Positions 13,522 through 21,098 of a stretch of DNA of 31,742 nucleotides are shown here, one piece after another. Source of the DNA: a virus; the IMG/VR virus record IMGVR_UViG_3300037070_000783, positions 1-31,742 of that record. One strand, 5' to 3'. The position numbers and the translations under genes are program-made. Below the pieces are notes generated by a model. The model was not told the origin of the DNA. It searched no databases and worked only from the letters and a program-made list of their open reading frames with translations. Positions within the stretch are counted from its first letter, which is position 1. Each line of letters begins with the position of its first letter.

Positions 13522-13670
13522 GTATGATTCCTCCTGCTGAACCGTCCTGCCTCCCTGTCTGATCGTTGGAGCGGGGCGGTTCGGTGTTATGTAGGCGGAG
13601 CGCCTATCGGAGTGGACGGGGTGGAATCTCTCTCGGCTGACATAAGCCGTAGGCCGTAGCGGCTCAGGCG
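13522..13670 (-). promoter_or_regulatory. Leader region of the early operon
   Basis: This stretch lies between the 40-residue ORF and the first strong ribosome binding site of the early operon (13529-13535). It is rich in short hairpins, including CGGCT/AGCCG (13634-13638 with 13645-13649) and GCCG/CGGC (13653-13663), and carries the left arm of the long inverted repeat. An 18-codon ORF (13587-13643, starting MSAERDSTPSTPIG) is present but has no clear ribosome binding site. No confident -35/-10 pair is seen. An early promoter is expected here from layout. Confidence 0.3.
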
Positions 13671-13807
13671 TTAGTCAGGCGCCCTATTGCCTTCGGTCCC
13701 ATCCCATCGCGGCTTCCACAAGGGGCGGTAGTTCCGCCAGAGCCGACCCATGACAGGCCGGGGTAACGGTCCGATCTCCTTGGCTGGCCTCACTCCGATA
13801 GGCACTC
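13598..13807. repeat. Long inverted repeat enclosing a structured segment
   Basis: GCCTATCGGAGTG at 13602-13614 is the exact reverse complement of 13791-13803. With one mismatch the match extends to 17 positions (13598-13614 with 13791-13807). The enclosed 176 bases contain several smaller stems: GTGGAA/TTCCAC, GGCGG/CCGCC at 13724-13738, and AGGCC/GGCCT at 13755-13790. The arrangement could be a closing stem of a structured RNA on either strand, or a pair of inverted protein-binding sites. Confidence 0.6.
13671..13793 (-). CDS. 40-residue tryptophan-rich ORF
   Basis: GTG 13793 overlaps the stop of an 8-codon ORF (13790-13816) as GTGA. That ORF itself starts by ATGA overlap with the HTH gene, so a translational relay runs from the HTH gene into this ORF. 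The product contains KEIGPLPRPVMGRLWRNYR and LWKPRWDGTEGNR, basic with three Trp. Codon third positions are mostly G or C, as in the neighbouring genes. The ORF lies inside the inverted repeat. It is either a small DNA- or RNA-binding peptide or a leader. The family is unknown. Confidence 0.4.
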   Translation of the reverse strand: MRPAKEIGPLPRPVMGRLWRNYRPLWKPRWDGTEGNRAPD

Positions 13808-13812
13808 TCCCT

Positions 13813-14004
13813 TCATGCCGGTATCTTCTCCGGCGGTTGTGACAGCTCGGCTGTCTCGATGCGCTCGCGCCAGTAGTTGATCGTATTGCGGGTCACGCCC
13901 AAGATGCGGGCGGCGTGGACCGGGGAGCCGTCTGCCAGCTCGAGGGCGGCGGCCACCTTGGCGGCGGTCAGGCCGACCTTCTTGGGGGGTCTGCGGTTGG
14001 TCAT
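13813..14004 (-). CDS. Small helix-turn-helix DNA-binding protein
   Basis: This is a 63-residue protein from ATG 14004. The N-terminus is basic (MTNRRPPKKVGLTAAKVAAA) and is followed by GSPVHAARILGVTRNTINYW, a Fis/homeodomain-like helix-turn-helix. There is no ribosome binding site, but a promoter is spaced so that transcription would begin at the ATG (leaderless). An upstream TTG at 14040 would overlap the promoter and is rejected. Direct repeats at its start suggest self-regulation. It stands alone between the late and early operons and is a good candidate for the switch regulator. Confidence 0.78.
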   Translation of the reverse strand: MTNRRPPKKVGLTAAKVAAALELADGSPVHAARILGVTRNTINYWRERIETAELSQPPEKIPA

Positions 14005-14032
14005 GTACAAGAAGGTACGCCGATGTACAAGA
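14003..14032 (-). repeat. Paired TCTTGTACAT repeats, likely operator
   Basis: On the minus strand TCTTGTACAT occurs at 14032-14023 and again at 14012-14003, exactly 20 bases apart (about two helical turns). Each holds the palindrome TGTACA. One copy lies in the promoter spacer, the other covers the transcription and translation start of the HTH gene. This is the layout expected of an autorepressor operator. Confidence 0.6.
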
Positions 14033-14040
14033 CCTGTCAA
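14012..14040 (-). promoter_or_regulatory. Promoter for the HTH gene (leaderless)
   Basis: A perfect -35 TTGACA (14040-14035), a 17-base spacer and a -10-like TACCTT (14017-14012, matching TATAAT at three of six positions) are followed 7 bases later by the ATG at 14004. Transcription would therefore start at or next to the start codon. The promoter lies directly after the late-operon terminator. Confidence 0.6.
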
Positions 14041-14044
14041 TAGG

Positions 14045-14073
14045 CAAAACGAAACGCCGCCCCGAAGGGCGGC
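14045..14073 (-). terminator. Intrinsic terminator of the structural operon
   Basis: On the minus strand GCCGCCC-TTCG-GGGCGGC (14073-14056) is a perfect 7 bp stem with a stable UUCG loop, followed by GTTTCGTTTT. It lies 22 bases past the last tail gene (stop 14095) and just before the HTH promoter, so it should separate the two transcripts. Confidence 0.85.
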
Positions 14074-14094
14074 AGGATCGCGGGACGGATGCGG

Positions 14095-14286
14095 CTACTC
14101 GGGATCTTTGAGCAGCAAGGCCGGACTCTCGCCATCATCCACGCCGGTCACCGTGGTCGGGTCAATCCCCAGGCCCCACGCCAGCCCGGCCATGATGCCC
14201 GCCGCCTCCGCGTCGGCCTTGTCGCGGATGGCGAGCAACGCCTTGAGCCGCTCCGCGGCGGCGCGCGGGATGGGCGCGTAGCTCAT
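14095..14286 (-). CDS. Small protein at the end of the tail operon
   Basis: This is a 63-residue protein from ATG 14286 (ATGA overlap with the tail gene). It starts MSYAPIPRAAAERLKALLAI and is helical in the first half, with an acidic tail (DDGESPALLLKDPE). The longer frame to 14430 overlaps a tail gene and is rejected. It is possibly a tail accessory or chaperone protein. No family is recognised. Confidence 0.6.
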   Translation of the reverse strand: MSYAPIPRAAAERLKALLAIRDKADAEAAGIMAGLAWGLGIDPTTVTGVDDGESPALLLKDPE

Positions 14287-15293
14287 ACCAGCGTCACCGA
14301 GTACCAGGCGAACCCGACGCGGAAGTAGACCACCGGCGGGCTGGCGCCGATGTCGATGTACTCCGCGCCGGTGGGCGGGTTGGACAGCGGCGGGCCGATG
14401 CCGAACTCCACCCCGATGGGGATGGGCCACGGGTCAATCAGCAGCACCGGGTCGGAGCTGGCGTGGGTGATGCCGACCGGCACCTGGGCGACGGTGTAGT
14501 GCACGATGCCAACCGTCCCGGTCGCGGTTGGCCTGAAGCGGAGGCCGCTGTGATTGGCGGTCTGGAGTATCGCCTCGGTGTCGGTGGCGGTGGTCTGCCA
14601 CGCGGCCGGCTCCCCGTCCACCGTGCGCCACGCCTTGGCCGCCAGGCTGGTGGTGCCGGAGTCAGTAGCCTGGAAGGCAACGTTGATCTCATCCCCGACC
14701 GCCACCGTGCCGGGCGGCACCACGGCGGCAGCGAGGGCCGTGTTCACGCTAGTCACGTTCTTGGACAGGCGCAAACTCATGGCACCCGCTCCGTCAACGG
14801 TCAGGCGGGCGCGGTAGGAGTTCACGCTCAAGTCGGTCCCACCCCGCACGTAGTTGTCGTGGGTGGTGTCGAGCGTGTCAATCAGGCGGGCAATCTGCCG
14901 TACCTGAAGGTCGAGCAGCGGCTGCGCCATGACCAGGGCGGGCGTGGCCGACACGCCGGTGGTCACCACCTCGATGATGCCTTCGCCGCCCGTCACGCTG
15001 AAGTCTACGTCGGCGATGCTCTCGCTGCCGCGCCAGCGACTGATGCCGTCGTCGGCCCACTCCCACTCCCCGCCGGCTGGCACCTCGCGCTCGAACGTAT
15101 CCTCGGCGAACACGCCGAGCACGCCCGTCTGCCCACGATGCACGCTGAAGGTGGTGCCGCTGACCTGGTACACCACCATCTCTTCCTGGTTGACGACGAC
15201 GCGGAACGGCGGTTCGGGGAAGTCGGCGGCGCTGGTGACGCTGATGCTGCCATCGGTGACGGCCACACCCGCGCTAAGGGTGGTGGCGGTCAC
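14283..15293 (-). CDS. Distal tail protein (fibre or baseplate component)
   Basis: This is a 336-residue protein from GTG 15293, which overlaps the previous stop as GTGA; the frame's earlier ATG (15386) lies inside another gene. The N-terminus (TLSAGVAVTDGSISVTSAAD, then VVNQEEMVVYQVSGTTFSV and RGQTGV) resembles the small beta domain found in many phage tail and baseplate proteins. The rest is beta-rich and Thr/Val-rich. It is probably a fibre or receptor-facing protein. The exact role is unknown. Confidence 0.65.
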   Translation of the reverse strand: MTATTLSAGVAVTDGSISVTSAADFPEPPFRVVVNQEEMVVYQVSGTTFSVHRGQTGVLGVFAEDTFEREVPAGGEWEWADDGISRWRGSESIADVDFSVTGGEGIIEVVTTGVSATPALVMAQPLLDLQVRQIARLIDTLDTTHDNYVRGGTDLSVNSYRARLTVDGAGAMSLRLSKNVTSVNTALAAAVVPPGTVAVGDEINVAFQATDSGTTSLAAKAWRTVDGEPAAWQTTATDTEAILQTANHSGLRFRPTATGTVGIVHYTVAQVPVGITHASSDPVLLIDPWPIPIGVEFGIGPPLSNPPTGAEYIDIGASPPVVYFRVGFAWYSVTLV

Positions 15294-15832
15294 GGCTGGG
15301 TGGCGATGACGACGTTGGCGCCGGAGCTGAAGCGGGCCATCAGCTGCGTCTTGCCGGCGCCGTTGTCCTTGCACCAGATCCGGCACCAGTTGGCAGCCGG
15401 GGCGGCGGGGTCGCTGGCGCGTTCGTTGATCTCGATGTAGCCGTTCGGCATGCGGAAGGCGTCGGTGGTACTGGTGCCCTCAAAGGTCTGGGCGAAGATC
15501 CTGCCCGAGTGGGTGGACTCGTTGACGCCCGAGCGCAGCGTGAAGTCGGTGTCGGTGGCGAGCGTGCCGTTGCCACCTGACATCTTGCCCGAGGCCAGCA
15601 GGCTGAAGCGGTTGTTGGCGTCGCCGGTCACCTTGGTGGCCAGGCTCACCACGGTCGACAGGTTGCGGATGATGTTGAGCCGCACCGTGTCGCCGGTGTC
15701 GGCGGCGGTGCTCTCGGTGATGAGGTCGGCCCAGTTCTTGAGCCACACCAGGTGGTCGCGGATCTCGGTGTTCATCTGCGCCGCCGTCACGGCGCTGTTG
15801 GCCCACGTCGCTGGGACTGTCCAGGCGGTCAT
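15290..15832 (-). CDS. Tail fibre-like protein
   Basis: This is a 180-residue protein with a good ribosome binding site (GGAG, 6 bases before the ATG). It starts MTAWTVPATWANSAVTAAQ and contains MNTEIRDHLVWLKN. This start (W-T-V-P-x-T-W, then N-x-x-I-R-D-N/H-L-x-W-L) recurs in many phage fibre proteins. Its C-terminus, with CKDNGAGKTQLMARFSSGA, is also typical of them. The middle is beta-rich. It is likely displayed on the distal tail and coupled to the next tail gene by GTGA. Confidence 0.7.
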   Translation of the reverse strand: MTAWTVPATWANSAVTAAQMNTEIRDHLVWLKNWADLITESTAADTGDTVRLNIIRNLSTVVSLATKVTGDANNRFSLLASGKMSGGNGTLATDTDFTLRSGVNESTHSGRIFAQTFEGTSTTDAFRMPNGYIEINERASDPAAPAANWCRIWCKDNGAGKTQLMARFSSGANVVIATQP

Positions 15833-15842
15833 CGCGTCTCCA

Positions 15843-17252
15843 TTATCGTGCCAGTATGCCGGTGCCGCCGACTCCCTGACCGGCGCTGCCGCCGATGGTG
15901 AACAGGCTCACCGCGGCGGGCATCTCCTCAAGGTCGTACTTGGTCGTCCAGGTCGCACCGGAATCCGTGACCGATGTCTCGAAGCCGCGGATCAGGAACT
16001 CGACCGCCGACAGGTTGTGCTCGCTGCTGGTGTAGGTGATGCGGTCGGTCACGTCGCGCGCCAGCTGGGTCGGGAAGCGATTGACGAAGGCGGGGGTGGC
16101 GTTGCCGCGCGGGTCCTTGTAGCGCCAGACGTACCAGTCGCCCAGCCCTTGGGCGTATGCCTCGTTGAAGATGTAGTCCGAGGCGATGGTGGGGCCTCTG
16201 AGGATGCCGTAGGCAGTCTGGGAAGTAGAGTCGTCACTGATGCTGGCGTCCATCTCCGTAGCCAGTGCGCGGCGGCCGCTGATGGTCACGTCCCGCAGCA
16301 CGACGCCCGAGCCTGACGCCACGATGCGGACCCGCGCCGAGCGCGCGAACGGGAACAGGGTCACGGTGCTGATGCTGCCCGACTCGACGGTATAGGTCAG
16401 GGCTTGGAAGAAGGTCGGGTCATCGAACCGCGCCCAGCGGTTGACGGTGGCCGACGCGGGGACCTGGATGCGGCTGCGCTTCCAGACCACCACCGCATCA
16501 TCCTCCAAGAGCCGCGGCGTGGCCTCCACCCGCTGCTGGTTGATGATGCGCTCGTCGGTGTAGTCGAACATGCCCAGGCTCTCGGCGAACGGGTTGGCGA
16601 AGTCGGTGTCACTCCACGTCTCCGCGCTCGCGTTGGACTGGAGAATGGTGCGGTCGATGACGGTGTACTGGTAGGCCGCTGAGGTGGGCCGGATGAAGTG
16701 GACGCTGCCGGTGGCGCGGTTCAGTTCTTGGAGCACTGACAGGGCGTTCACCTCGTCGGCCCCGGTGTACGGCACCGTCGCTTCCGCTCCCCCATCCACC
16801 AGCAGCCGGTTCGATCCCGACTCCCCGATGTCGTCAAGGATGGCGTCGCGGTAGTCGCTGATGCTGCGGGTCGCGCTGGCGGCCAGGTTCGTCTCGCGCC
16901 GCGCGAAGTTGAACAACGCGTCCTCGCAGTGCAGCTCGGCCCACTTATCGTCGAGCGGGACGACGCGGCGCAGGAAGCCGTGGAACAGGTAGTAGGTGAC
17001 GGCCGAGTAGGTGCAGGTGACCCGCACTGCCTTGCCGATCTTCAGCACCGAGGCAAGGCTGCTGCCCGAGTTGCGCGGGTTGAACGCCTTGTCGGTGTTC
17101 TGCACCAGCAGCACGCAGTAGCCCGGCGACTCGGCGCTGCCATCCCAGTTAGCCCCGCGGCCGTAGCGCAGCGATGCACCGGCGCCGGGCCCGCCCACGC
17201 GGGTGGAGATGTCGGTGCCGCCCAGGGTGACGGTGACGACCGGGCTGGCCAC
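15843..17252 (-). CDS. Minor tail protein (distal tail)
   Basis: This is a 469-residue protein starting at GTG 17252 directly after the tape-measure TAG. The N-terminal half contains VTVTLGGTDISTRVGG, GRGANWDGSAESPGYCVLLV and VTYYLFHGFLRRVVPLDDKW, a beta-rich layout typical of baseplate or distal-tail proteins following the tape measure. Residues in the middle (RTILQSNASAETWSD) and the C-terminus are again beta strands. The C-terminus is Gly-rich (TIGGSAGQGVGGTGILAR). It is likely the distal tail hub or tail-tip protein. Confidence 0.68.
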   Translation of the reverse strand: MASPVVTVTLGGTDISTRVGGPGAGASLRYGRGANWDGSAESPGYCVLLVQNTDKAFNPRNSGSSLASVLKIGKAVRVTCTYSAVTYYLFHGFLRRVVPLDDKWAELHCEDALFNFARRETNLAASATRSISDYRDAILDDIGESGSNRLLVDGGAEATVPYTGADEVNALSVLQELNRATGSVHFIRPTSAAYQYTVIDRTILQSNASAETWSDTDFANPFAESLGMFDYTDERIINQQRVEATPRLLEDDAVVVWKRSRIQVPASATVNRWARFDDPTFFQALTYTVESGSISTVTLFPFARSARVRIVASGSGVVLRDVTISGRRALATEMDASISDDSTSQTAYGILRGPTIASDYIFNEAYAQGLGDWYVWRYKDPRGNATPAFVNRFPTQLARDVTDRITYTSSEHNLSAVEFLIRGFETSVTDSGATWTTKYDLEEMPAAVSLFTIGGSAGQGVGGTGILAR

Positions 17253-18890
17253 CTAGCTCTGCCGCCTGCGCTCGCGCTCCAGGGCCGGGGTCAGGACGCG
17301 GGCCAGCTCGGCGGCCTGCGATGGGGTCGGCGCCAGCGTGGACTGAAAGATGATGGTCGTTCCGCCGCCTGCGCCCCGATTGCCAGCCAGCCCGCCCTGT
17401 ACGGCCACTGTTCCACCACGCAGCCCACCGGCCAATGAGCCGGTGAAGCGGTCAGCGATGGCGTGGGCACCCTTGTCGATCTCGGGGCCGGACATGGGGC
17501 CGGACTTCGGCAGGCTGCCGCCGATGCTGTTGACCTTGAGGTAGTACAGCGCGTCACCGATGGTGCCGACCCCGGCGCGGATGCCCTCGGCCATGCCGTT
17601 GATGTATGTCTGCGCCGCGTAGCTGCCGGCACTCCAGCCGTTGAGCTTCTCCAGCTCGGCCTCAGCCGCCGCCACTAGCCGCTTGGTCTTGCGGACGATG
17701 ACCGGCTCACCAGATGCCAGGCCATCGGCCACCGCCTGGGAAGATATGAAGCCCTGCAACCGCAACGTCTCCTGCTTCGGTGTCAGGTAGTTCTCCATGT
17801 AGGTCTTGAGGTCGTCCACCGCATCGTTGAAGTGGAACTGGGCATCATGGATTGCATCGCCGGCCAGTTGCGGCAGCTTGCCGAACTTGCCGACTGCCCC
17901 TGCCACGCCGTCCTCCGCGGTATCGGTCATGGCGGTCACGATGAAGCCGCCTTCGGTCGTCACCGTGCCAGCCAACGCACCCCAAGCCGTAGCCCATGCC
18001 TCGGTCATATGGCTGGTGTAGCCGACTGACTTCTCAGCGGTGGCGATCATGGCCGCCGTGGTTTCTTCTTGGGCGGTGTGGATCTCGTAGAGCCACTGGA
18101 GTACGGGGTGCGCGAAGTCCGCGAAGTCCTCGCCGGCCTGGTGGAGCGAGTTGCCGGCGTCCAGCGCGAACTGGGCGAAACTGTCTGCCGCATCCAGTAG
18201 CGCGTGGCCGACCACCTCCTCGAACTCACCCCAGGCGATGCCTGCTGCCTCGGCAGCCCCGGCCGTGGTATCCGCATAGGCTTCGGCCTGCCCGGTAGCG
18301 CGACGCTGAATCTCGGCGATGGCCTCGGTGCTGGTGGTGCCTTTGTCCAGCTGGATGCCGTAGCGCGCCAGGATGCCGACGTTGCCGCCGTACACTTTGC
18401 CGAGCAGAGTGGAGGCGGCGGTCAGGTCAATACCGCGCAGGCGGGCGAAGTCCATGGCGGTGCGCTGGAGTTCAAGTGCCGCGGTTTCGTCCTGGGTGAC
18501 GGCCAGCAGCTGGCGTAGCCCCTCGCGCTGAACGTCGTCAGCAAAGCCGAGACGCAGCCGCGACTCGATGACCTTCTCGATGGCGTCGCTGTTGCCCTCG
18601 TAGGCCGGGATGTTCGCTTCGAGCGACGCCTTGAGCAGTGCCTGCGACTGCTCATCTTCTATGGCAGCCTTGGTCATGCTGGCCAGCTCATAGCCCAACG
18701 CGGCGGCCGCGCCGACACCCAGCGTCATGGGCGAGATAAGCCCACCAGTCGCAGCGCCCAACTTGCCGATTGGGCCGCCGGCAGCCGTGGCCGAACCGCC
18801 GAGTATCCGCGTCTCCTTGGACACGCGGGCCAGCGTGGCGCTCGCTCCGTCGCGGGCGATGACGTTGACGGCAATCACATCTTCGGCCAT
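17253..18890 (-). CDS. Tape measure protein
   Basis: This is a 545-residue protein from ATG 18890, overlapping the chaperone frameshift stop as TGATG; the longer frame to 18947 lies inside that gene. The first 25 residues (MAEDVIAVNVIARDGASATL) and the Gly/Ala-rich hydrophobic stretch (GGLISPMTLGVGAAAALGYE) are typical. Long helices follow, then a Ser/Gly segment (SIGGSLPKSGPMSGPEIDKG) common near tape-measure ends. At the usual 1.5 angstroms per residue it would give a tail of about 80 nm, rather short. The position after the chaperone frame pair supports the call. Confidence 0.85.
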   Translation of the reverse strand: MAEDVIAVNVIARDGASATLARVSKETRILGGSATAAGGPIGKLGAATGGLISPMTLGVGAAAALGYELASMTKAAIEDEQSQALLKASLEANIPAYEGNSDAIEKVIESRLRLGFADDVQREGLRQLLAVTQDETAALELQRTAMDFARLRGIDLTAASTLLGKVYGGNVGILARYGIQLDKGTTSTEAIAEIQRRATGQAEAYADTTAGAAEAAGIAWGEFEEVVGHALLDAADSFAQFALDAGNSLHQAGEDFADFAHPVLQWLYEIHTAQEETTAAMIATAEKSVGYTSHMTEAWATAWGALAGTVTTEGGFIVTAMTDTAEDGVAGAVGKFGKLPQLAGDAIHDAQFHFNDAVDDLKTYMENYLTPKQETLRLQGFISSQAVADGLASGEPVIVRKTKRLVAAAEAELEKLNGWSAGSYAAQTYINGMAEGIRAGVGTIGDALYYLKVNSIGGSLPKSGPMSGPEIDKGAHAIADRFTGSLAGGLRGGTVAVQGGLAGNRGAGGGTTIIFQSTLAPTPSQAAELARVLTPALERERRRQS

Positions 18891-19104
18891 CAGCCCTTCA
18901 CCTCTACCGCTTCCAGGGACATGAAGATGAACCCTCGCCGGACCCACTCCTGCACCAGCGGGTCAGCGAGGGCGGCGTCAATCTCATACGGGGCGACGTG
19001 CCAGCGTTGCGCCAGCAGTTCTAGCCGGTACTCCCACGGTAGCCCCTTGAGCACGCCGCCGCCGGCGTTGTGCAGCTCGGTGAGCTGCTGGCCTAGTCGA
19101 CGGC
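18890..19104 (-). CDS. Tail-assembly chaperone extension (-1 frame)
   Basis: A -1 frame continues past the stop of the chaperone gene (19093) and reads QQLTELHNAGGGVLKG, PWEYRLELLAQRWHV and EWVRRGFIFMSLEAV to a TGA at 18890 that overlaps the tape-measure ATG. In many siphoviruses a longer chaperone is made by -1 slippage here (G and GT proteins of lambda). No perfect X-XXY-YYZ heptamer is seen. GGACCCT (19117-19111) is the best-placed candidate. The coordinates cover the part likely unique to the long form. Confidence 0.65.
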
Positions 19105-19443
19105 GGGCGTAGGGTCCAGCGCGGCATCCTCGGCCTGTTTCGTCCAGGCGGCGACTACGGCATGGAGCACCGGCAACGGCTGGTCGTCGAACGAACCGCC
19201 GAAGGAATGGGCGACCACCATCTGCGCGGCGGCTACGTGGACCCGCGCGTTGACGCCGGACATCAGCGCCTTGAACTCGCCGATGGTGGGGATGGTCCGC
19301 ATCTCCACCCACTGGCCGGCATAGTCGCCGGACAGTTCGAGGCGCACGAACTCGCGGTCACGCTCGTCGAAGTATTCCTGACGCGCTGCGTCGGCCTTCT
19401 CCTCTAGCTCGTCATCGTCGGGCACTGGCTGCGGTCTGCTCAT
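19093..19443 (-). CDS. Tail-assembly chaperone, short form
   Basis: This is a 116-residue protein starting by ATGA overlap with the major tail gene. It is acidic and helical (DDDELEEKADAARQEYFDER, then GEFKALMSGVNARVHVAAAQ) with WTKQAEDAALDP near the end. The gene order major tail, chaperone with frame extension, tape measure is conserved in siphoviruses. The protein would bind tape measure during tail polymerisation. Assignment is by position and composition. Confidence 0.75.
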   Translation of the reverse strand: MSRPQPVPDDDELEEKADAARQEYFDERDREFVRLELSGDYAGQWVEMRTIPTIGEFKALMSGVNARVHVAAAQMVVAHSFGGSFDDQPLPVLHAVVAAWTKQAEDAALDPTPAVD

Positions 19444-20441
19444 GTGATGGTCGTCTCAGCTGTGACCACGACCAGCGAGTGGTCGGTGGTGGCGGTCGTG
19501 TCATACACCGGCACGTACTTCAGCGTCTCCCAGATGACGCCGTCCGTCTCGCCGTGCTTGTGGCCATCGGTGTCCAGCACCCCGTACAGGTCCAGGGTGG
19601 CGGCGTAGTTGCTGCCGCCCAGCGCGGCGCCGGTGTTCTTGATGCGGATTTTGCGAACCGCCTTGTCGTAGTAGCGGTCCAGCTCGTTGTCGTTGATGCC
19701 GTAGCGGGTCAGCGTCAGCGTCCAGCCCCGCGCCCCGACCCTGAAGGTGTCCTGCGCCGCGGTGGTGGTGTTCAGGGTGTCGATGTCGGTCCACTCATGA
19801 TCCAGCACGAACTCGGCCTTGCTCACGTACTGGTCGATGGTGGTGCCGATGGTGGTGGGGTCGATCCAGACCTGGGTCTGCACCGGGGTCATGGCGATGG
19901 TGTTGGCAATCGCGGCCGGGCTGCCGCCGAAGGCCGACAACTGGGAGATGGCCTTGGGGCTGTGCATGTTGGCGGCGAAGGTGACGCCCTCATCGGCCGA
20001 CTTGTCGAAGGTGATGGTCAGCTGGTCGCCCACCACGAACGGCAGCCGGAAGCCGGGCTGCGTGGCGGACAGGGTGGTGTCATAGCCCCACTCGAAGGTA
20101 AAGGCCTTGAGGTCGTCCGAGGCGCTGGTCGGCACGAACGTATACGTTTTGTCGGCGCCGCCGCCGACGCCGGTGGTCACGCCCTTGAAGAACATGTTGC
20201 CCAGCCAGGCGAGCTGGTTATAGGACAGGTTGCCGCCCATCGACAGCGTGTGCTTCTCGCGTCCCACCGCCGCGCGGTAGAAGCCGAAGTACGAGCCACG
20301 CCGCTCCATGGGGCGGATGGTCTTGACATCGGGCGTGTGGTCGAAGGTGGTCTGCTCGAGGATTCGAACAGGGTTGACGCCGGTGCCCCGAGTGGCCTCG
20401 ATGGCAGCGCGGACACTGGTGAAGATTCCTGACTGCGGCAT
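19440..20441 (-). CDS. Major tail protein
   Basis: This is a 333-residue protein with a GAGGAG ribosome binding site about 6 bases before ATG 20441. It starts MPQSGIFTSVRAAIEATRG and continues VRILEQTTFDHTPD and KTIRPMERRGSYFGFYRAAV, a pattern seen in tail-tube proteins. Long beta-rich stretches follow (GADKTYTFVPTS, GYDTTLSATQPGFRLPFVVG). It precedes the chaperone pair and the tape measure, exactly where siphoviruses place the tail tube gene. Confidence 0.8.
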   Translation of the reverse strand: MPQSGIFTSVRAAIEATRGTGVNPVRILEQTTFDHTPDVKTIRPMERRGSYFGFYRAAVGREKHTLSMGGNLSYNQLAWLGNMFFKGVTTGVGGGADKTYTFVPTSASDDLKAFTFEWGYDTTLSATQPGFRLPFVVGDQLTITFDKSADEGVTFAANMHSPKAISQLSAFGGSPAAIANTIAMTPVQTQVWIDPTTIGTTIDQYVSKAEFVLDHEWTDIDTLNTTTAAQDTFRVGARGWTLTLTRYGINDNELDRYYDKAVRKIRIKNTGAALGGSNYAATLDLYGVLDTDGHKHGETDGVIWETLKYVPVYDTTATTDHSLVVVTAETTIT

Positions 20442-20444
20442 CGC

Positions 20445-20636
20445 TTACTCCTCGGGTTCGGGTGCCAGACTGGCTGGACTGGTGTGCGCCTGTTTCTTGG
20501 CCTCGGCCGCGGTCAGCGCGAAGGCGCTGGTCGCCACCAGGCGGTCGGCCTCGGCCTTGGACTCAACCTCATGGTCCTCGAGCCGCTCGTGCGCGAAGCG
20601 GCCGGGGATGTGGAAAACGGGGATTGGCTTGGCCAT
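20445..20636 (-). CDS. Small protein before the major tail gene
   Basis: This is a 63-residue protein with AGGAG 6-7 bases before the ATG. It begins MAKPIPVFHIPGRFAHERLE and is followed by an Ala/Lys-rich helix and a Pro/Glu tail. Small proteins here are common in siphovirus head-tail clusters, but I cannot assign a role. Confidence 0.65.
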   Translation of the reverse strand: MAKPIPVFHIPGRFAHERLEDHEVESKAEADRLVATSAFALTAAEAKKQAHTSPASLAPEPEE

Positions 20637-20645
20637 GGGTCGCTC

Positions 20646-21098
20646 CTAGGTATAGGTCTGCGGGCTCATCTCAAGGACGTAGATCGTCAGCGGGAACACG
20701 ACGAAGTCCTTGGTGTTGACCACCACCGGGTAGGCCGGCCCGCCACGCTGGATCTTCACCACCTTGGGGTTCATGGTGAAGGCGGCGCTGCTGCGGAAGG
20801 CAGCGATGCTCAGGTCGATGAAGGGCAGCATCGTGTTCTCGACCTCGGCCACCGTGGCGGCGCTGAAGTACAGGTCGCCGTTGATGTAGTGTCCGACTTC
20901 TTCCAGGCTGCCGGGTCGCAGCTCGAAGTGGTCATACGTCACCAGCGCAGCCGGCGTCACCGTGATGTCGGCGCCCGGCGCAATCGGCTTGACGGTCGTA
21001 TCGCCCGCCGCGCCCACGGTGGCGGCATAGGCGGCCTGCATGCCCGCCACCCCGGCGAGGGTCTTGGCGACGGCGTAGGTGACCGATACCGCGCTCAT
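20646..21098 (-). CDS. Tail terminator/completion-like protein
   Basis: This is a 150-residue protein from ATG 21098, overlapping the gp10-like stop as ATGA; the longer frame (to 21608) overlaps connector genes. Mixed helix and beta sequence (VAKTLAGVAGMQAAYAATV, VTYDHFELRPGSLEEVGHYI, NGDLYFSAATVAEVEN) sits exactly where HK97-type phages have the tail terminator (after gp10-like, before major tail). Family similarity is not obvious by eye, so the call rests mainly on order. Confidence 0.6.
   Translation of the reverse strand: MSAVSVTYAVAKTLAGVAGMQAAYAATVGAAGDTTVKPIAPGADITVTPAALVTYDHFELRPGSLEEVGHYINGDLYFSAATVAEVENTMLPFIDLSIAAFRSSAAFTMNPKVVKIQRGGPAYPVVVNTKDFVVFPLTIYVLEMSPQTYT

Noticed and set aside
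13813-14004. The HTH gene as a prophage repressor
   Set aside because: It is a short Fis-like protein without a dimerisation or cleavage domain, and there is no integrase or excisionase. Lysogeny is not supported.
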